Origin: Pieris napi
Taxonomy: Eukaryota; Arthropoda; Insecta; Lepidoptera; Pieridae
DNA length: 64,000 nucleotides
Reading direction: 5' to 3'
Assembly: GCF_905475465.1 (NCBI RefSeq)
Contig: NC_062241.1
Coordinates: forward strand, 6,510,001 to 6,574,000
Shown here: one piece after another, positions 22,795 through 33,400 of the stretch
Position numbering within the stretch: position 1 is the first letter of the stretch
Layout: each line of letters opens with the position of its first letter
Notes under the pieces: generated by a model
Seen by the model: the letters and a program-made list of their open reading frames with translations, nothing else
Told to the model about the DNA's origin: nothing
Databases searched by the model: none
Made by a program: the position numbers and the translations under genes

Positions 22795-25069
22795 TTATAT
22801 GTATTATGTTTAGCAATGCATTAATAATAATAATTGAATTTATAGCCGCAGCTGGTAACTCTTAAACTTTGAGTGTTATTTATAAGAATAGACAAGAAAT
22901 AATTTTATGTTATATTTGAAGTAGATACAATCTTATGTCCTTCCAAGAATCTTCTTAAAAGCAGCAATCTAAGAGTAATTTATCCTGGGACCCATTTGTA
23001 TTAGGGTCAATGCTTCCCAACATTCCAACAGACAAAAATTTCTTTTTATAGCATATAATTCGTCTTGGTGTACAAGTGTTATTTTGTTATAGCTTTATAC
23101 AGTGTGTTCTTCTAGATACTTAGTCCTATACCAGTTTATTTGTCTTGAAACGACAAGTTTTATTGGATAGTATTTCTATTAAGAAATAGTTAGTTTTATC
23201 TGCGAGTTGAGTTTTTCATTGCTTTTCTTGTTTTATTAGATAATGGTGGTTAGTACTTATAATTTTTTTTCTTTTGTAATATTTCATAAAATAATAGATT
23301 CAACGGAATACCCAAGTAAATGTTACTAATGAAAGGAAATGTTTTTTTTAATATAGCCTAATTCACATGCATTAATGCACCGATCTGTGTCCCAATATCA
23401 ACAAACATATTGTATATAATAAGTGTAGTGTTTCTAGTTCTTTTGAATGAAATAATTTAACTGAACACCTGTATATCACGTGATATCCTTTTGATCCGTC
23501 GCTCGTAATTACACCATTGTAGTGTCCAATCACGAACCCGTGACGGATAGGGTTAAAATCGTTTCTTACTCAGGTTTCTTAAAATTATCTAATACATAAA
23601 ATTAAAATTGATTATTACAACAGTTGATAATAATACTTATTATATAATAACTTTCTTATTATGTATCCGCGTAGTGTAATTAAACTGTACGTTTTGTAGA
23701 AATTATGTGCTCTTAAAACTTTAGTGTCATGCCTTTTAAAGCTCGAATTTGAAATCGATAATTATATAAGTAAGAAAATTGTATTTTGATACAAGATTAT
23801 TATACAATACATTCATTTAAAAGTTGGAAAAATTCATTTTGAATTTAGGTGTCACTAAAATGTATAAATGTGTGAATTATGTTCTTGGATATTTCGTCTT
23901 GTATGGAAAAAATTATCTATACTATGAACAATACTATTTATACACCGTGTTTTGATTGACTAGTTTTAATTAAAATCTTAACAGACATACTTATGAGCTT
24001 TATCTCTGGTTACCCTGAGCACATATTATATGCATATATTTTTTCTTTGTTTTCGCACACAGAATATAGAAAATGATAGAAGTTTTATACCTAATGAACT
24101 ATTTTTATATATATTATTATAATTATTAGTCAAGCCCCTCATAGCGAAGACGGTGAAGTTCCTGTGGCGACTATACTGTCGTAAAGAGGGCACTGTTGGG
24201 TCAAAGACATTTGGAGGCTAGTTTTATTATTTGTTAGACAGTAATTGTTTTTAAAAATACCCTGGTTGATCACCTGAGAATTACCTTTGCACCTTTAGAT
24301 ACTTTTGTGTAAATCATTATTTTTATTCAATGTTTTTTAATACATTTTTATCCCTTGATAATAATATGTTTTGTATTGAAATATTAATTTGCGTAGAAAA
24401 TTTGTTTCCACAAGATTTATTGAGTTTCATTAGGAACTAATCTTTCCTATATTCACATCCGTGTAACACTATGATTTCTAAATGAGTTTTGCTTCGCGAA
24501 AGCCATATTGTTAAAACATTTCGCACGCGTAATTGTGGTATAGTCATTTATCATAATTCAAATCTAGTGATCGAAATAACGAATTCTCATATTAACATTT
24601 ACACTTTCACACACACTTAATCACTTTAAGTTCAATTTAATTTTGGTAATTCTTTTGTCTCATTAGATTTTGGTCGCAGTTTTTATCGCTCACAATCTAC
24701 ATTCATTTAATTTATTGTTTTAAATGTTCCCAGCTTCCAATATGCAAGAAATTAATTATCTCATTTAAATGCTGCAATTTATGTTTAATTTACCATGTAA
24801 TTGTATGGTAATTAGTCCTAAAATATACAATTTTAGAAACAAATTTACTTATTATATTGTGAATTCTTTTACAAAAGTTCACCACTGCCAATTGTTCAGA
24901 GCTTGGTTATACTAGCTAATAAGTTTTATTAGACATATTCTTGTCCTTTTCGCTGTTTACATATGTTTTAATTGCTTTGTTTTGTTCTATTAGTTCTATC
25001 TAAATAACATATGACTTACGTATTTTTGCACTGCTTGCGCTAACATTATCTAATTTAATTTTTTAATCA
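22795..25069. other. Non-coding, nothing recognised
   Basis: AT-rich stretch without splice-supported frames. A GC-richer patch near 24130-24230 has no open frame of note. Confidence 0.4.
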
Positions 25070-25203
25070 CAGTGGTTACCTGAAAGAGGTCGCTGGAAAG
25101 CGCTAAGGCCGCCTGTTGCCCTCCTTTATATTTAATTATTTTAATTACTATGTTTCTGTATCCTAGCAATGAAGTGTTAATAAATATAAATAAAATAAAT
25201 TCT
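25070..25203 (+). mobile_element. LINE 3' end with AATAAA-type tail
   Basis: The block GGTTACCTGAAAGAGGTCGC, then TGGAAAGCGCTAAGGCCGCC, is followed by AT-rich sequence and a tail of AATA-type units (near 25180-25200). I know TGGAAGAGATCGC...AGGCCGCC as a common lepidopteran non-LTR retrotransposon 3' UTR. The copy is truncated to the 3' UTR. Its clade is not determinable here. Confidence 0.6.
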
Positions 25204-25230
25204 TTAGATTAACCAATCTACTGCATAAGT

Positions 25231-25522
25231 TAAATATAAAAATAAATCAGTTGCCCTACAACTTCTTTAGGTCTTGGCCTCAGATTTCTGAATCTGTTTC
25301 ATCATCATTTTTAAGTCTAAATTGGGTGGCCTTCAGTGCCTGACACTCGCCGTCGACTTTTTGGGTCTAAGACATGTCGGTTTCCTCACGATGTTTTCCT
25401 TCACCATTCGAGCAAATGTTAAATGCGCACATAGAATGAAAGTCCATTGGTGCACAGCCGGGTATCGAACCTATGACCTCAGGTATGAGGGTCGCACGCT
25501 GAAGCCATGAGGCCAACACTGC
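25231..25522 (-). mobile_element. tRNA-derived SINE (type A) with 14-bp duplication
   Basis: TCTACTGCATAAGT occurs on both sides (25217-25230 and 25523-25536), a perfect target duplication made by target-primed insertion. On the minus strand the head reads GCAGTGTTGGCCTCATGGCT, with a B box GGTTCGATACC, then GTGCACCAATGGACTTTCAT, TTTAACATTTGCTCGAATGG, GGAAAACATCGTGAGGAAAC and a 3' part ending in AAATAAATTT-like sequence. A and B boxes show a Pol III tRNA-like promoter. Intact length and the clean duplication suggest a relatively young insertion. The 62-codon plus-strand frame is antisense. Confidence 0.85.
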
Positions 25523-25968
25523 TCTACTGCATAAGTGCCTGCACTAATTCGCAAACACGTTTAGCTTATGTATGTCCACCTTTTCAACAAATCAATAAGA
25601 CATACCGTTACTAACATTACAGATGAAATTATTGAGGGTCGAAGCGATTACCGGGTTATTAGAAAGTAAACGTTTGTTTAACGCAAAACATGCTTCATGC
25701 TTTCCATACGGATCACATTGATCTAAATATCAATTGTTACAGCAATATCTATCTTATATCTGGGTCGTTTAACGCTAGATTAGCGTAAATTTGCATGGAA
25801 TGTTGATAGTGCAATAATTGCTGTGCTGGTGGGAGCGTCGAAGGAGTTGTTGAGTATTTTTGTCTATTCTATTATTTCTTGTAGCGTGTGCATTTAAAGT
25901 AGCAATGCTCGTCACCTTTCATACCTTTGGGTTTACTTAGTTTAACCAAGATTCTATTCTTCCCTTTT
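25523..25968. other. Non-coding, nothing recognised
   Basis: Spacer between the SINE and the next repeat; no feature supported. Confidence 0.4.
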
Positions 25969-26346
25969 ATTGAAGTGAAACTTCTTTATCGGGGTTGGAA
26001 AAAAATTTAGTGTAGCATTTTTGCGTTACGCGTCACATTTTTCCGTTACTCTCCATGTTGCTTTTTGAAGTCAAACTTCTTTATCGGCGTTAAAATATGA
26101 CATATAGTATGTTTTTGACTTTGAAGTTTGACAACGGATTACATTTTCGACTTGAAATTTGCTAATCGCAATTTGCAGCAATTAATTTGTAAATTGTATG
26201 ATAGGCAGTGTATCAAAATTTACTGTGTTTAAAGAAATAGTTTCGGACCTCTAAACTTAAAACAAACCAATTATGGCTCTGCGTATAACAAAGGTTTTAT
26301 ATAAGTTTCACTTCTTACGTGTGTACACCTAGTACACGCACACATT
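25969..26346 (+). mobile_element. GAAGTNNNACTTC repeat family, copy 1
   Basis: The left end TTGAAGTGAAACTTCTTTAT and right end AAGTTTCACTTCTTACGTGT followed by GTACACGCACACA match the ends of the copies at 30781, 34346 and 44896. The left-end motif is repeated internally (near 26066, TTTTGAAGTCAAACTTCTTT). No coding frame is seen. Superfamily unknown. Confidence 0.55.
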
Positions 26347-26799
26347 TTTTTTTTGTATCAGTGTCAATCCCTCGTTTGCTTCCTTCCATGCTTATTGAAT
26401 AAGCATGTAATTAATCATAGGGCTAATGTCAAGTTGGTATGCTTGTTATGAATTTAAAAATAATATCTCTATTAATGAACGGATTCCATTTCCCGAAGGG
26501 TGACAAACGAATTTATTTTAGTCATAATGAATTTGTTGCGTGAGGAAGCGTATTTAGTGGCGCAGGTTAATGGACTATAATATGTTTGTTAAACAATGAC
26601 GTTTATTTTTGTTATGTTTGGGTTTAGACAATATGTTATTAAATCTTCCTTAATAAAGTAGTGAACTTATTTATTTTGTATTCATTGTATTACTCTCTTA
26701 AAATCATAAATTAAGTTGAGCTAATCTGTAACACGACATTCATTGTTAGGCGGTACGGAGTTCGCCTACTTTTAAACTAAAACAAAGTGTCGTATATAT
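26347..26799. other. Non-coding, nothing recognised
   Basis: No supported exon. A short inverted repeat around CATGCTTATTGAATAAGCATG lies near 26387-26407. Confidence 0.4.
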
Positions 26800-27334
26800 G
26801 TCGCAGCCATCTAGCTTAAATAGCCGTTCAATTAACAGCCTAGCCGTTTAACTAGCGGCCTGAAATGTTCAGCCAGTTGATTAAACAGCTAGGCAAATGA
26901 CTTGGATCGATGACCTTTCATTACTTGCCTAGCCTGTTGACTGTTAATTTAAATTTAACTCCACCTGCCACTCTCAAATTCGAAACGAATCTCTTAAAAC
27001 TGTCAATATGGCATCGGAAAACCACAACTTTGATGGTTATTTCCAAATTTTCATGAAAAACAACAAGTACAATGGAAGAGTGTAGTGACAATAATAATGT
27101 AAATTTGACTTAAGCAATTTCATTTTAAAAGAAATATTTTTTATGTCATATGATTATCTTTTTTATTTCTGCCAAATAAAGACTCTATCGTACGAATGGC
27201 CTAAGCATTAGCCAGCCAGTTTATTAAATGTTACGCTACGGCTGAATATCTTTCAGGCCGCTAGTTAAACGGCGCCGTTAAGTTAACAGGCTAGGCCGTT
27301 AATTGAACGACTAATTTAGCTAGTGGGCTGCGAC
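26800..27334. mobile_element. 535-bp internally deleted TIR element
   Basis: Terminal inverted repeats of about 65 bp: GTCGCAGCCATCTAGCTTAA, TAGCCGTTCAATTAACAGCC and GTTTAACTAGCGGCCTGAAA on the left, with matching blocks inverted on the right (CAGGCCGCTAGTTAAACGGC up to GGGCTGCGAC). No clear target duplication is visible. Between the ends lie an ATG frame of 25 codons (27008-27085) and an AATAAA at 27176-27181, in the order expected of an autonomous element that lost its coding middle. Family not recognised. Confidence 0.7.
27008..27085 (+). CDS. Mini-ORF left over from a deleted transposase gene
   Basis: ATG GCA TCG begins 25 codons (MASENHNFDGYFQIFMKNNK and five more residues) ended by TAG at 27083-27085. 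AATAAA follows about 90 bp later, still within the inverted repeats. Position and order suggest the fused start and end of a former transposase gene. I cannot assign a family from so few residues. Translation is possible but unproven. Confidence 0.3.
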   Translation: MASENHNFDGYFQIFMKNNKYNGRV

Positions 27335-28261
27335 TTGTATGCATAGATATTTTCAACATTTATAAGCGTTGAATGGATCTGGCACAAGAGGAATGTATGT
27401 CAAAAATATATCTTACTTGACATATAGGAATCAGTTTTAGCACGGCTTTATTCTAAATCTTACCATTAGTATCTAATCATAGGGTTTTACAAAACTGATT
27501 TATATATTGCTGAGTACATGCGCAGTGCGCATGCATCACTAGTTATCGTGTTCATTACAATAACAAAACGGAAACGCAAGCGTTTTCATTATATTAACCA
27601 CAGATCATAATATTATCAGACGTAGACCATTGCCAAGGTTGTCTAAGTTAATTTCATTAATATCGTTTGTTCGTATAAACTGAAGATTTAATCGCTTCCA
27701 CCGTTCGCTTTGTTTTATTTAACGAACGAGATGAATTAGAAATGCGATGCGATGTGGAATCTGCTCTCAATGGAGGTCTTAACAAGGAGATACGAATAGT
27801 GATTCAAGAAGATTCCCTTACATAAAAATCTCTGAACTTAAAGTTATCTGCATCTTAAATACGTGTTAAGCTGCCGATGTTGATGGGCCTATACAAGCTC
27901 TGTTGTATTGTTTATAGAGTCAAATTGAAAGTGTTACCTTCGCTTGTGTTAAAACTACCAGTATTTAAAGCAAATTGGTGTGAAACTATAAAAATAAATT
28001 GCCCACCCGCAGTCACTTTCCATGCCCTTAGATATTTGTCGAAAACAATCGGTTTGCAGTGAAAGTTATTGAATGGTAGAGCCTGTATATTTGTCATGGT
28101 GGTATTTGGTCTTCGTGGTTAACTCTACGGTAATGACCTAAAAACCTTAACTTAAGAGTACGCATTAGGTACGATGTGTAGCTTTAAATTTGACTGTCCG
28201 AAATAGCGATGTTATATATGTAGATGTATCTAGTTATATTATAAAATTAAATCAATTAGAC
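27335..28261. other. Non-coding; one CATGCGC palindrome
   Basis: No exon is supported; the frames at 27877-28062 and its antisense are both open by chance. CATGCGCAGTGCGCATG at 27518-27534 is an interrupted palindrome that resembles the NRF1/Ewg site pattern. Confidence 0.35.
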
Positions 28262-28504
28262 GGCTCATTGGTCTAGTGGTTAGTACCCCTGACTGCGAAT
28301 CCATGGGTCCCGGGTTCGATCCTCGGCTGAGACAAACATCGATGTGATGAGCATTTGGTGTTGTGCTTAGGTCTTGGGTGTTTAAATATGTATTTATATG
28401 TCTATCTATCTATAATATGTATGTATATCCGTTGCCTAGTACCCATAACACAAGCTTAGCATGGGACTAGGTCAATTGGTGTAAATTGTCCAATCAAAAA
28501 AAAT
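28262..28504 (+). mobile_element. tRNA-derived SINE (type B)
   Basis: The head GGCTCATTGGTCTAGTGGTT holds an A box, and CCCGGGTTCGATCCTCGGCT holds a B box (28310-28329). A tRNA-unrelated body follows, with CATTTGGTGTTGTGCTTAGG, TTTATATGTCTATCTATCTA and CCATAACACAAGCTTAGCAT, and an A-rich tail (28495-28504). It differs from type A in head and body. The anticodon arm does not fold as a functional tRNA, so this is a SINE and not a tRNA gene. Flanking ATCAATTAGA/ACAATTACAC may be a diverged duplication. Confidence 0.8.
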
Positions 28505-29708
28505 AAACAATTACACTGTATTATCTCAATAACGTATCACAGATTATCTTTATCGCAGAGTAGGTAAACATAATTTGACAGCGACGGAAAAATGTGTAAT
28601 AAATGCTCCTTTATGTTTTAAATGAAAAAAGTTTTATGTGGTTAAAAAAATACACCATTTAAGCAAAATAAAAATTCTATAATCAAAAATTAACAGCTCC
28701 TTTCAGATCTTTGAAGCTGTCACCAGTCACACTTCAGTTAACCCATAATTGGAGTGACAGCTCTATTAAATCAATTTAAATATGTATTATTATGTACCAA
28801 AAAATTTAATAAAACATTACTTATATTATTGTTATACCCTGTGAATCTCGTAGGCCTAATTTAAATGAAGCATATAAATATGTTAAGCTTAACTGTATAG
28901 TAGATCAATCAAAATCCTAATAAATACTAAATTTAAAGTTCATAATTTAAACTATATCAAATAATTATTTATATAGAAAACATGTCAAAAACCTACAAAA
29001 ACTTAGACATTCATTTATTTTGTTACCTAAAGTAATGTTGAAATCGGAAACACACATAATGAGATTATCTCCTTGTTGAAGACAATTAAATAATATTACT
29101 TTCTATCAATAAATTTCTTAGAAAATCTTATTTGGCTTTAACGTTTTCTTTATAAATTAAACCTTTTAAACCGATTGCTACATTCCGATATGAAATGTTT
29201 TATGTATCACGTGCCTGTAATCCAATAGCCATGAAATGCGAATATAATACATTTGTAATGCGATGAAAATAATGTCTGATTCTGATTACCTATATTTAAA
29301 TTTAAAAGATTTTACTATATATATATATATATATATAATATTTTTCTAATCTTAAAAGTATTATCTACTTTTCGTTGATAGAGTGGATGATGGATCATTT
29401 AAGTTTAACAGTTAAGTTTACAATAACTTAATTCATTACATTTATTCTTAAACCAAATCTAATTGCTGGTTTCATTGTTTTAACAACAATTAAAACTGGT
29501 CAGTTAAATCAAAAATTACATAACCCCCGAACTAAATTCATATGATTACTAATTTCTTTACAAATATGTATGTATTAAAAATTTTACGTAGGTATACATA
29601 GTCTGTATTTTTGTATAACTTTTCCTGTAGATGAACACGTTACAATTAAATGTCTCATACCATTTTTTTTTTAAATGTTTATCGCTCATTACGCTTTTCT
29701 TGTTACAG
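28505..29708. other. Non-coding, with (TA)n tract
   Basis: AT-rich; a (TA)n microsatellite lies at 29315-29337. No exon or element border is supported before the candidate splice acceptor at 29708. Confidence 0.4.
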
Positions 29709-29759
29709 AAACAAAGCAAGCCGAAAAGGAGGGCCGGGGAATACCTGTCAAAACAAAAT
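29709..29759 (+). CDS. Candidate upstream exon of the spectrin-repeat gene
   Basis: A good acceptor (T-rich tract, then TTGTTACAG) precedes a short GC-richer stretch. In the phase needed by the next exon, it reads TKQAEKEGRGIPVKTK and leaves one base (T) that would join GT of the exon at 30332 as Cys. The weak point is the donor, T|GTGACC, which is far from the usual consensus. A terminal-exon reading in another frame ends at 29814-29816. I treat it as possible only. Confidence 0.3.
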
Positions 29760-30331
29760 GTGACCACCGACACACTCACCAAAACCAAAACAGAAATTAG
29801 TTCTTCAAATTCATGAATCTATCTTGATTACATGATTAAGACATCTTATTTATTAATTAACGATTCTAGTCGCAATAGTTTAACGAAGATTTAGTAATAC
29901 ATTGGAATTGAACCAAGGGAATAAGTACAAAGAGAGTACAAAGGGACGCTAATTTTTGGTTTAGATGTAAATTGATTTATTGGTTCCCGGAAATCGATAC
30001 AAAATGTCTGCCAGTGAGTATTTTTTATTGCTTCTAAAATTTCTCCTCATAAGTCACCTTTAAGGCTATTCAAACCAAAGTAGACCTAAGTTAACTTTAA
30101 AAGCACTTTTGTTTCGACACAGACGGCTGATCATATGATTATTAGTTATTACTATTCAACCTGCTTCACCTTATGTATAACCTGCCTCGTGAAGCATATA
30201 GGTTTGAATTGGAAAAAGATTTTGTTACAATAAGTACATTGAAAAGAATCATTAATTAAATCATTGTGTCCTATCTTAATAATTTAGTTGAGTTGAGAAA
30301 GTTATTACCAATTTTCTAAATAAATTTCCAG

Positions 30332-30449
30332 GTTTCGAGAATTCGGCTATGAAGAGTAGCTTCTCCCTGTCTTCGCTGAAGAGTGCCGCTTACCCCAACG
30401 GACTTTGCGAACAGCTTGAGAGGCCGTATCATAGTCTTACCAAAAAGAG
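30332..30449 (+). CDS. Exon 1 in view, spectrin-repeat gene
   Basis: Acceptor TTTCCAG, donor AG|GTAATA. It starts with two bases (GT) that complete a codon from an earlier exon, so the gene continues upstream. It reads FENSAMKSSFSLSSLKSAAY then PNGLCEQLERPYHSLTKK and ends in phase 2. The Ser-rich, non-helical sequence suggests a linker. The internal ATG at 30347 lacks other support as a start. Confidence 0.75.
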
Positions 30450-33400
30450 GTAATAGCAATTATATAGGGCTAACCGCTTACCTGTATTGAGTGCAACAAT
30501 CATACGTTAATGCCAGCTGTACTAACATAAACCATTCAAGTTTAAATCATTACCAAGGAACGATAAATGTAATAAGTATGAATATAATTTATAATTTCTG
30601 GACGGTGGTGGAAAACAGCAGTTCGAAGAGGTTAAATGCGGCTGTATGTATTAGGTACGGTAGGCTAAATCATACATGCCTGTAAAGAAAATCCGACTTA
30701 GGAAATAGATACAGAAATCATAAACAAATACAAAGGCCACGAGTTTTTTTTTTATTTGAAGTTTTTTGTTACGTAATCATTTTTGAAGTTGTGGCGCTTT
30801 AGGGAAAAATGATGAGAGTATTTTTTTACGATGCGTCACAAAAAACCGACACCCTGAAGTTAGCATAGTCTACATTTTAAAATAAATAATTGTCCGTTTC
30901 TTTAATTATGTAGAATTTTTTTTTTGTGTAAATAAACTGTATTTAACTAGATTGCGTTAAAATAAAACTTTCAATGTATTAAATACCTTTTTTCTATTGT
31001 TAGTGTAGTTTTTTCTATAAACGTAGAATAAGGCGAAAGATAAAAATTTTATAAAGATTTTTATCTTGTCACGCCAAAGAAGTATAACTTCTAACGCGTG
31101 TACGTACGTATATAGTACAAGTACACGTATAAGTACACTCATGTTTTTTTTCTATACACTTGATGCCATCAAGCTGATTAATTTCCTATTTAAGTTAACT
31201 TAGTAGGGAAAGTAACGTATATTTAGGCATGCGGGTACCTACTTTTATCTTGTCTGGAATGTTGTAATGTGTAAGGTAACTAATCTATAAACACATATGT
31301 ATTCCTATCCTAGTTTTTAAACGCTAATCAGGTGTTATCAAAGGAAGTTTGTGTAATACAGTGATTAAGAAAGAATGACGCGTTTTTGTAAGTTGACATT
31401 ACGTCTAATAGTTGATGTATTGTTATTTGTAGTATGTCGGCGCGAACAGTAGATTTTGATAGACGTAGTTACGAGCTTGAATTTTTTAATATAAATGCAA
31501 TAATAATAAGTGTGTAATGGTAATAATAGGTATCTAGGTATATATAATATAATAATGATAATATGCTCATAATTATTCAACAATGCTTTTCTGCTCCTAC
31601 CGTTTCTTTTTGTCCATGTTTTTTTCCTTATCGTACGATAGATATAACAAAAACTTTTAAAATCATAATAATTTGGATATTTGTTTGGAGTGCTGTTTCT
31701 TATTACTTACGTATATTATCATAGATGAATTATTTCTCCAAATTCTTCCAACTATTTCTTATAAGCGACTCACTCAAAAATATGTTAAGTTTTCGCGAAC
31801 CGAAATAAAAACTTTAAAATACGCTTATATTAGATCTTTTTATCCTATGAAACGCAGTCATTTGTTTTTCTCTTATTAATATTGTAATTGCTAATTCCAG
31901 GAAAGAGCCATGTCGCGAAGCATGGCGCAGAAGTTGGGGCTCAGCAGCGAGTGGTGGCAGCGTGGCTGACGATCTGTGGCCTCTGCTTCAGCATCATTAT
32001 GACTATATTATGGATAACCAAATCATAGATAGCTGCAAGGTAAAAATACTTTTTTTTATAGAGTATAAACGGGCGGGAGATATGGCCGGTAATTTTGAGC
32101 CCTTAACGTGTAACATGATAAAATACTATGTTAGAGAGAGATCTTAGTGGTAATACAGATAAATTGCGGTAAGGTTCAGAATTTCAAATAATCGAACAAA
32201 ATTGATTTCCTAAAACATTGGTCATGAGTGGTACGGATTTTCTTTGAGCTTTTACGGATGTCCAAAGCCTTCGCTTTCTGTATGTTGTTTACGAATGCTT
32301 TTGAACAGTGTATGTTCGTGCTTTCATACATTTCCAAATATGTACGTGTATAGGGAGTTCTTCTCAAGTTTATCATATTTATTTTTAACTAGCTGGCCTG
32401 GCGACATCGTACCGCCTAACAGTCGATTCTTTATTTGTTTAAAATACTTATTCTGCTATTCGGGACACCGGTCTAGCTAGTAAGATAAAAAGAAGAAAAT
32501 TGATAAGACAACAAAATTACATTATGTCAAAAAATAAAAATTTACCTTCCCGGAACCCCTCCAGCCTCCACTAACACTTGAACTTTATGCTATGGTATTA
32601 AAGTTCAAATTGACTTTTAAGTATTATTACGAGTCGAATATATTTTGTATCGGAATATAGAAAAGTGTTGTTTTTAGACTTTTTCACTCATTTGTTTTAA
32701 AATTTTCTCCGTAAGAACCATCCTCGTACTACAAGGTATATTATAAAAAAAACAGACAAGTCGGTCAAACCGTTTTCATGTTATGTCGTGACAACGGAAA
32801 ACGGGTTTCATTTTTATATATATAGATAGTGAAAATTATTAACTTTTGCTAACTATTTATATAATATTATTTATATTAACCAATTCCAGGAAGCGAACGG
32901 CGAGTTATTATCAAATAACCCGTCAGTACTGCAAAATAGACCACGGCTTCTTAATCACACGTCCACCTTCAACCGCCAATGGTCGCTGAGTCAGCTGATA
33001 TCCGAGTTCACTGAACTCTGTCAATGGCTGACACATGTCCAAGAAGAAATATATTCTAGTCCAGAAAATTTGTCCAGCAGGAAACTAAGGACGGTAAGTG
33101 AATTTTTATTTTAGTTAATTCATAAGTAGAATTTGGTAATAGTTTAAATGTTACTATAAATGCAATAAGTCTTTAGAGGGAGCGATCAAAACAAACTCAA
33201 TTTCATGTTAGTACAGTAAAGTAGGCATTTAAATAGAGATAAACTAGATTTTTATATGAATTTGTTTTTAATTTAATATGCAACTAGAACTTTTTCTACG
33301 AGTAGAATTACTTGTAGGAATAGTTCTATTTCTTGCGTGTTGTTCCCACGAGAAAAATAAAAAAAATAAATATGTTTATTAAGGAACATAAGATACATGT

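Noticed and set aside
25322..25510. 62-codon plus-strand frame
   Set aside because: Antisense of the SINE with the 14-bp duplication.
27877..28097. Two overlapping frames on opposite strands
   Set aside because: Both open by chance in the same low-stop stretch; no splice support or motif on either strand.
28262..28332. tRNA gene
   Set aside because: A and B boxes are present, but the anticodon and acceptor stems do not pair and a SINE body with A-rich tail follows.
29709..29816. Terminal exon reading KQSKPKRRAGEYLSKQN to a stop
   Set aside because: This frame is not compatible with the phase of the following exon and lacks a poly(A) signal; the alternative frame is kept as a weak candidate instead.
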